A stretch of 11,213 nt of DNA from Candidatus Alcyoniella australis (GTDB taxonomy: Bacteria > Lernaellota > Lernaellaia > JAVCCG01 > Alcyoniellaceae). Every line of letters starts with the position of its first letter. Positions within the stretch are counted from its first letter, which is position 1. The translations under genes and the position numbers were made by a program. The notes under the pieces were generated by a model, which searched no databases, had not been told where the DNA came from, and saw only the letters and a list, made by a program, of their open reading frames with translations. Positions 6,923 to 11,213 of this stretch are shown here, piece after piece. The stretch is from assembly GCA_030765605.1 (NCBI GenBank), contig JAVCCG010000027.1:1-11213 (forward strand), read 5' to 3'.

Positions 6923-9900
6923 ATGAAATTTGTAGCTGACCTACATATCCACTCCAAGTACAGCCGGGCCACCAGCGGGCGTAGCGATTTGCCCAACCTC
7001 TGGCTCTGGGCACAGCTCAAGGGAATCGGCGTGGTGGGCACCGGCGACTTCACCCATCCGGCGTGGTCCGCCGAGCTGGCGCAGAGTCTGGAACCGGCCG
7101 AGCCGGGCCTGTACAAGCTCAAACGCGAACTGCGCGCGCCGCTGGAATCCGAGATCCCCGCGAGCTGTCGCAGCCAGGTGCGCTTCATGCTCAGCTCCGA
7201 GATCTCGACGATCTACAAGCGCGACGGCCGCACGCGCAAGGTTCACAGCGTGATTCTCGCCCCGGACCTGGAGGACGCGGCGCGGATCAGCGCGCAGCTC
7301 GATCGCATCGGCAACATCCGCTCCGACGGTCGGCCGATCCTGGGCCTGGACCAGCGCGACCTGTTGCAGATCGTGCTCGATTGTTCGGAGCGGGCGGTGA
7401 TGATCCCGGCGCATATCTGGACCCCGTGGTTCTCGGCCCTGGGCAGCAAGTCGGGCTTCGAGTGCCTCGAGGATTGTTACGGCGAGCTGTACAAACATAT
7501 CTTCGCCGTGGAGACCGGCCTGAGCTCGGACCCGGAGATGAACTGGCGGCTCAGTGCCCTGGACGGCCTGACGTTGGTCTCCAACTCCGACTGCCACTCG
7601 CCGGAAAAGCTCGGCCGCGAGGCCAACCTCTTCGACTGCGAACTTAGCTACGATGCGATAATCCGCGCACTGCGGCGCGAGAGCGGGCCGGACCAGTTCC
7701 TGGGCACCATCGAGTTCTACCCGCACCAGGGCAAGTACCATTACGACGGCCATCGCAAGTGCGGCGTGCGCCTCGACCCCGCCCAGACACGCGAGTGCGG
7801 CGGCCTGTGCCCCGAGTGCGGCAAGCCGGTGACCGTGGGCGTGCTCAATCGAATCGATCAGCTTGCCGACCGCGAGCTTGGCGACAGGCCCGACCAGGCG
7901 TTGCCCTACGAAAGCTTGATCCCGCTTAGCTCGGTGATCGGCGACGCGCTGGACCGCGGCGAGAACACCAAGGGCGTGCGTAGCGCCTACTTCGACGTGC
8001 TCCAAAAGCTCGGCCCCGAGCTCGATGTACTGCGTAGCGCGCCCATCGAAAGCCTGCGCTCCATTGACCAGCCGCTGGTGGCCGCGGGCGTGGATCGCGC
8101 GCGGCGCGGCGAGGTGCACATCGACGCGGGCTACGACGGCGAGTACGGAACGGTGCGGCTTTTCGGCCCGGACGAGCGCCAACGGATTCTCAAGCAATCG
8201 GCGCTGTTTGATATCGCGCCCAAGGCAGCGGCGTCCAAGGCCAAGCCGCGTCCCAGGCGACCGCGCGTCAAAGTCGCGGCCGTTGTTGGCGACGATCCCG
8301 AGCCAGCGGACGCCGAGCCGAGCCAGGAGCGGGACGGTCTCAACCCCGAGCAGCTTGCGGCCGCGCTGATCGATCGTGGTCCGCTGCTGATCGTGGCCGG
8401 CCCGGGCACGGGCAAGACGCGCACCCTCACGCGCCGCATCGCCCGGCTGGTAAACGAGGCAATTGTAAAACCCGAGAACGTGCTGGCCGTGACCTTTACC
8501 AACCGCGCGGCGGACCAGATGCGCCAACGGCTGTATGCGCTGCTCGACGCGCGCGACGCGACGCGGCTGACGGTCTGCACCTTCCACGCCCTGGGGCTCT
8601 CGATTTTGCGTGAGCTGGGCGACCCGGAACTCTCAATCGTGGGGCCCGACGCGCGTCTGGAGTTGATCGCCTCGATCGAGCCGGGGCTCAAGCGCTCCGA
8701 GGTGCGGCGGCTGGCCGAACGGATCTCGCTTTGTAAGGCGCGGCTGGCCGAGCCCGATCAAGAGCTGAGCCGAACTTATCAGGCTTACGACGAGGCCCTG
8801 CGCCAGGGGCGGCAGTTGGACTTGGACGACCTGATCGTACGTTGCGTGGAGCTGCTGCGCGCAGATGACGCGGCGCTATGCGTTTTGCGCGAGCGTTATA
8901 CGAGCATGTCGGTGGACGAGTACCAAGACGTCAATCCGGCGCAACAGGCGCTGCTGGAGCTGCTCGCGCCGCCGGGCGCGGACCTGTGCGTGATCGGCGA
9001 TCCGGACCAGGCGATCTATGGCTTCCGCGGGGCGGAACAAGGATTCATCGAGCGCTTCGAGCAAGGCTACCCCGGAACGCGAACCGTCGGATTGGTGCGC
9101 AACTACCGCTCCAGCGGCCGCATCATCCAGGCCTCGGGCCAGGTGATCGAGGCCGGTCGCGGACGGCTGGCCGCGCGCATCAGCGGGCAGGGGCCGGGCG
9201 GCACGCTGCTGGTGCGACAGGCCTGCGCCACGGACCGTGCCGAGGCCGAGTTCGTGGCCCACAGCATCGAGCGCTTGATCCAGGGCACGGGCTTTTTCTC
9301 CATCGACTCCGGCCGCCTCGAGGGCGAACAGCAGCCCGACGAGGAACTGGGATTTTCCGACATCGCGGTGCTTTACCGACTCTCGGCCCTGTCCAAGCCG
9401 GTGCAGCAGGCGCTCTCGCGCCTGGGCGTGCCGTTCCAAATTGCGGGCGAGGGCTCGTTCTACGAGCGGCCCGAAATCGCGCCGTTGATCCAGCGGCTGG
9501 ATAAGTTATGTCACGATCCGCAGGCGGCGCAGCGCCCGGCATGCGAGGCGATCGAGAGTTTGGCCGCAGAGTGTGTGGCGGACGAGCCGTGGGTCGGATT
9601 GATCTCGCGCGCCCGGGCAATGGGCGATCTTGATTTGCGCGCATTTTGCGACCGCGCGGTTTTGAGCAGCGCGGCGGACGAGCACGACCCGCGGGCCCAA
9701 GCGGTCTCGCTGATGACCATGCACGCGGCCAAGGGGCTGGAGTTCCCCGTGGTGTTCATCGTCGGCTGCGAGGCCGGGGTGCTGCCATTTGTGCGCGAGG
9801 ACGACGGCGAACGCCAGCTCGAGGAGGAGCGCCGGCTGCTCTACGTGGCCATGACCCGCGCCCAGCACCACCTCTATCTGAGCTACGCCCGCTCGCGCAT

Positions 9901-10033
9901 GCTGTTCGGCAAGCGCCTGCCCGGCGAGCCCTCGCCGCTGATCGAGCAGATTCAGGCCGAGCTGACGCGCTGCGAACAACGCCGCGGCAAAGCTCGGGAA
10001 CGTTGCAACGGCGGACAACTCGAGCTGCTATAA
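6923..10033 (+). CDS. endonuclease Q-like PHP nuclease fused to UvrD/Rep-type SF1A helicase
   Basis: This is a 1036-residue two-enzyme fusion. Residues 1-431 match the EndoQ family (formerly the TIGR00375 PHP family): metal motifs DLHIH (6-10), GTGDFTH (39-45), SSEIS (91-95), His108, PAHIWTPW (162-169) and NSDCHS (221-226). A four-Cys zinc finger follows at C280, C292, C296 and C299. EndoQ nicks DNA 5' of deaminated bases and abasic sites. Residues 432-471 are a basic-then-acidic linker. Residues 472-1036 form an SF1A helicase with all motifs: Walker A GPGTGKT (493-499), VTFTNRAA (Ia), DEYQD (665-669), GDPDQAIYGFRG (692-703), NYRSS (727-731), LMTMHAAKGLEF (930-941) and LLYVAMTRAQ (972-981). 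The 2B subdomain is unusually short. The start is fixed by the N-terminal PHP motif, though no ribosome binding site is seen. Likely role: repair of deaminated DNA. Confidence 0.92.
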   Translation: MKFVADLHIHSKYSRATSGRSDLPNLWLWAQLKGIGVVGTGDFTHPAWSAELAQSLEPAEPGLYKLKRELRAPLESEIPASCRSQVRFMLSSEISTIYKRDGRTRKVHSVILAPDLEDAARISAQLDRIGNIRSDGRPILGLDQRDLLQIVLDCSERAVMIPAHIWTPWFSALGSKSGFECLEDCYGELYKHIFAVETGLSSDPEMNWRLSALDGLTLVSNSDCHSPEKLGREANLFDCELSYDAIIRALRRESGPDQFLGTIEFYPHQGKYHYDGHRKCGVRLDPAQTRECGGLCPECGKPVTVGVLNRIDQLADRELGDRPDQALPYESLIPLSSVIGDALDRGENTKGVRSAYFDVLQKLGPELDVLRSAPIESLRSIDQPLVAAGVDRARRGEVHIDAGYDGEYGTVRLFGPDERQRILKQSALFDIAPKAAASKAKPRPRRPRVKVAAVVGDDPEPADAEPSQERDGLNPEQLAAALIDRGPLLIVAGPGTGKTRTLTRRIARLVNEAIVKPENVLAVTFTNRAADQMRQRLYALLDARDATRLTVCTFHALGLSILRELGDPELSIVGPDARLELIASIEPGLKRSEVRRLAERISLCKARLAEPDQELSRTYQAYDEALRQGRQLDLDDLIVRCVELLRADDAALCVLRERYTSMSVDEYQDVNPAQQALLELLAPPGADLCVIGDPDQAIYGFRGAEQGFIERFEQGYPGTRTVGLVRNYRSSGRIIQASGQVIEAGRGRLAARISGQGPGGTLLVRQACATDRAEAEFVAHSIERLIQGTGFFSIDSGRLEGEQQPDEELGFSDIAVLYRLSALSKPVQQALSRLGVPFQIAGEGSFYERPEIAPLIQRLDKLCHDPQAAQRPACEAIESLAAECVADEPWVGLISRARAMGDLDLRAFCDRAVLSSAADEHDPRAQAVSLMTMHAAKGLEFPVVFIVGCEAGVLPFVREDDGERQLEEERRLLYVAMTRAQHHLYLSYARSRMLFGKRLPGEPSPLIEQIQAELTRCEQRRGKARERCNGGQLELL

Positions 10034-10034
10034 T
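10026..10034 (+). promoter_or_regulatory. candidate extended -10 promoter for the final lipoprotein gene
   Basis: TGCTATAAT is a perfect extended -10 element (TGn plus TATAAT) and overlaps the TAA stop of the helicase gene. A transcript beginning near 10041 would leave a leader of about 25 nt before ATG 10066. A TTGCAA at 10003-10008 lies 20 bp upstream, too far for a usual -35 box, but extended -10 promoters need little -35 contact. In such GC-rich DNA a chance match is less likely, though two codons of it are fixed by coding. Confidence 0.5.
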
Positions 10035-10065
10035 CCGCAAACCGGTCTCGCAACGCGGGTGGCAG

Positions 10066-11213
10066 ATGAACAAGCACATTGCATTGAGATCGCTGTTGTC
10101 GTTGCTGCTGATTCTGGCCCTGGTCTGCTGTGCGGCCTGCGGGCCCGATAGCGGCGACGACGATGACCACAGCGGCCCGGACGACGACGATCAGCAGTCC
10201 CCGCCCGCCGACTCCCAACGGCCCTGGGACGACCTATGCCGCTTCGAGCGTTGCGACGAGCCGCGCTCGCTCGACTCCCTGGGCTACGAGCTGTTGCAGT
10301 CCGGCGCGAGCTACTGCGGTTCGATCACGCCCGAGTCCTCATTCCACGACGTGCTCAAAATTACCGACCTGCTGGCCACGCGCTTCGAGCGGCCGGTGGA
10401 ATACTACGTTCAATCGACGCAGACCACGGCCGATTACACCCAGTACCGCATCGTGTTTAACGACCCGGTCGTGGGCACGTTCATGGCATTGCTTAGCGTA
10501 CCCAGTGCCGGAACCCCTCCGTACTCCGCGGCGTTGATGACCCACGGTCACGGAGATCCGGCGGGCAACGCGCAGCAGATGTTCGAGCTCGGCGGGCCGG
10601 TGCTGGCGCTGTTGGGTGTGGTCACGCTGAGCTGGGACGTCAAGGAGATGGGAATTCCCACGGGGGACGACAAGAGTCTGTGGTCGGATGAGCTGGCCGT
10701 GCGCCTGGCGGCTTTTAATCGCACAACCTACGGAGTGATGGTTTTCAAGGCGGCGCTGCTGTTTGATTTCCTCGCCTCGGGCGCACTGGTCCAGGTCGAC
10801 GATTCGCGCATCGGATTGTTCGGCCACTGCGGCGGCGCATTTTTCAGCTACAACATGCTGGCGCTGGATAGTCGCGCCAAGGTAGCGGTGACCGATATCT
10901 GGTCGTCGTTCCCCGAGCCCGGGGAGGGCTACGCCGAGGGCACACCCTACGACGAGATTCTGCCCCAGCTCTTCTGCTGGGGCGGCGGCGGCCGCCTGGA
11001 TGCGCTGGCCGCGCTCAGGCCGAGTTTCAGTTACGAGTACGGCTACCCGGACTATACGGTAGTCACCGCGGCCCAGACCCTGACCGCCGAGTTGGCGAAA
11101 CCGGCCGATTGCACCGATGGCGTGTGCGGCCCGGGAGATACGCCGATCAATTGCCCCTCCGAGTGCGCCGATCCCGGAGCGAACGCGCCGTTCAGCTCGG
11201 CTGCCGCGCCGAT
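10066..11213 (+). CDS. lipoprotein with alpha/beta hydrolase fold and Cys nucleophile elbow (partial, 3' end missing)
   Basis: From ATG 10066 the frame stays open for 382 codons to the window edge. The N terminus MNKHIALRSLLSLLLILALV leads to a lipobox ending at Cys25 (CAAC), so an exported lipid-anchored protein is expected. Residues 26-50 are an Asp/Ser/Pro-rich low-complexity linker with two DDDD runs, probably a spacer from the membrane. The globular part shows alpha/beta hydrolase features: a strand ending in THGHG (159-163) as the oxyanion region, and IGLFGHCGGAFF with the elbow GHCGG (253-257). Cys255 replaces the usual Ser. Dienelactone hydrolase shows that Cys can serve in this position. 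Several more Cys lie near the edge (CTDGVC, NCPSEC) and may form disulfides. The acid and His of the triad would be expected further on and cannot be judged. Substrate unknown. The ribosome binding site is weak (GGGTGG at 10057-10062). Confidence 0.75.
   Translation, partial: MNKHIALRSLLSLLLILALVCCAACGPDSGDDDDHSGPDDDDQQSPPADSQRPWDDLCRFERCDEPRSLDSLGYELLQSGASYCGSITPESSFHDVLKITDLLATRFERPVEYYVQSTQTTADYTQYRIVFNDPVVGTFMALLSVPSAGTPPYSAALMTHGHGDPAGNAQQMFELGGPVLALLGVVTLSWDVKEMGIPTGDDKSLWSDELAVRLAAFNRTTYGVMVFKAALLFDFLASGALVQVDDSRIGLFGHCGGAFFSYNMLALDSRAKVAVTDIWSSFPEPGEGYAEGTPYDEILPQLFCWGGGGRLDALAALRPSFSYEYGYPDYTVVTAAQTLTAELAKPADCTDGVCGPGDTPINCPSECADPGANAPFSSAAAP

Noticed and set aside
6941-8587. A 548-codon open frame on the minus strand
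   Set aside because: It lies entirely antisense to the EndoQ-helicase gene, whose motifs are unmistakable. Its His/Arg/Ala-rich translation shows no domain. High third-position GC commonly creates such long antisense frames.
1-11213. Defence island, CRISPR array, phage or transposon content
   Set aside because: No spaced direct repeats, transposase, integrase, terminal repeats or tRNA genes were seen. The nuclease-helicase has a repair-type EndoQ domain, not a restriction or CRISPR-associated nuclease.

Overview
The window is about 11.2 kb of GC-rich, gene-dense bacterial DNA with strong G/C preference at third codon positions. Lipoprotein and Sec signal peptides, a sigma-32-type sigma factor and a GlcD/GlcF-type 2-hydroxyacid oxidase point to a Gram-negative bacterium, perhaps a deltaproteobacterium-like or uncultured lineage. 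The Asp-rich linker behind the lipobox of the last gene also fits such lineages. This placement is inference: there is no rRNA or other phylogenetic marker here. I see no tRNA, rRNA, CRISPR array, insertion sequence or phage gene.

Layout: (1) Positions 1-157 hold what may be the last codons of an upstream plus-strand gene, then a perfect inverted repeat that looks like a bidirectional terminator. (2) 158-1051 (minus) is a secreted carboxylesterase-like alpha/beta hydrolase, divergent from (3) a plus-strand cluster. That cluster is a cytoplasmic alpha/beta hydrolase (1161-1907), a GlcD-like FAD oxidase (1904-3283, ATGA overlap) and a GlcF-like iron-sulfur/CCG protein (3290-4573). (4) An RpoH-like sigma factor follows closely (4611-5585). 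(5) Next come a small NTF2-like lipoprotein (5623-6051) and a secreted protein with DxDxDG motifs (6071-6874). (6) 6923-10033 encodes a 1036-residue protein joining an endonuclease Q-like PHP/zinc-finger nuclease to a UvrD/Rep-type SF1A helicase. (7) From 10066 to the window end there is an unfinished lipoprotein with an alpha/beta hydrolase fold and a Cys in the nucleophile-elbow position. It runs off the edge without a stop codon.

All genes from 1161 onward are on the plus strand with short gaps, so the first part probably forms one transcription unit. A perfect extended -10 element overlapping the helicase stop codon may give the last gene its own promoter. The metabolic part reads as electron-delivering oxidation of D-lactate, glycolate or a similar 2-hydroxyacid, with a hydrolase that may release the substrate. 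The sigma factor and envelope proteins suggest a stress-response theme.

The most interesting item is the EndoQ-helicase fusion. It looks like a single-chain repair enzyme that could nick DNA 5' of a deaminated base and unwind from the nick. Two short peptides in it resemble bacterial sliding-clamp binding motifs: QSALF at the end of the nuclease module and QLELL at the extreme C terminus.
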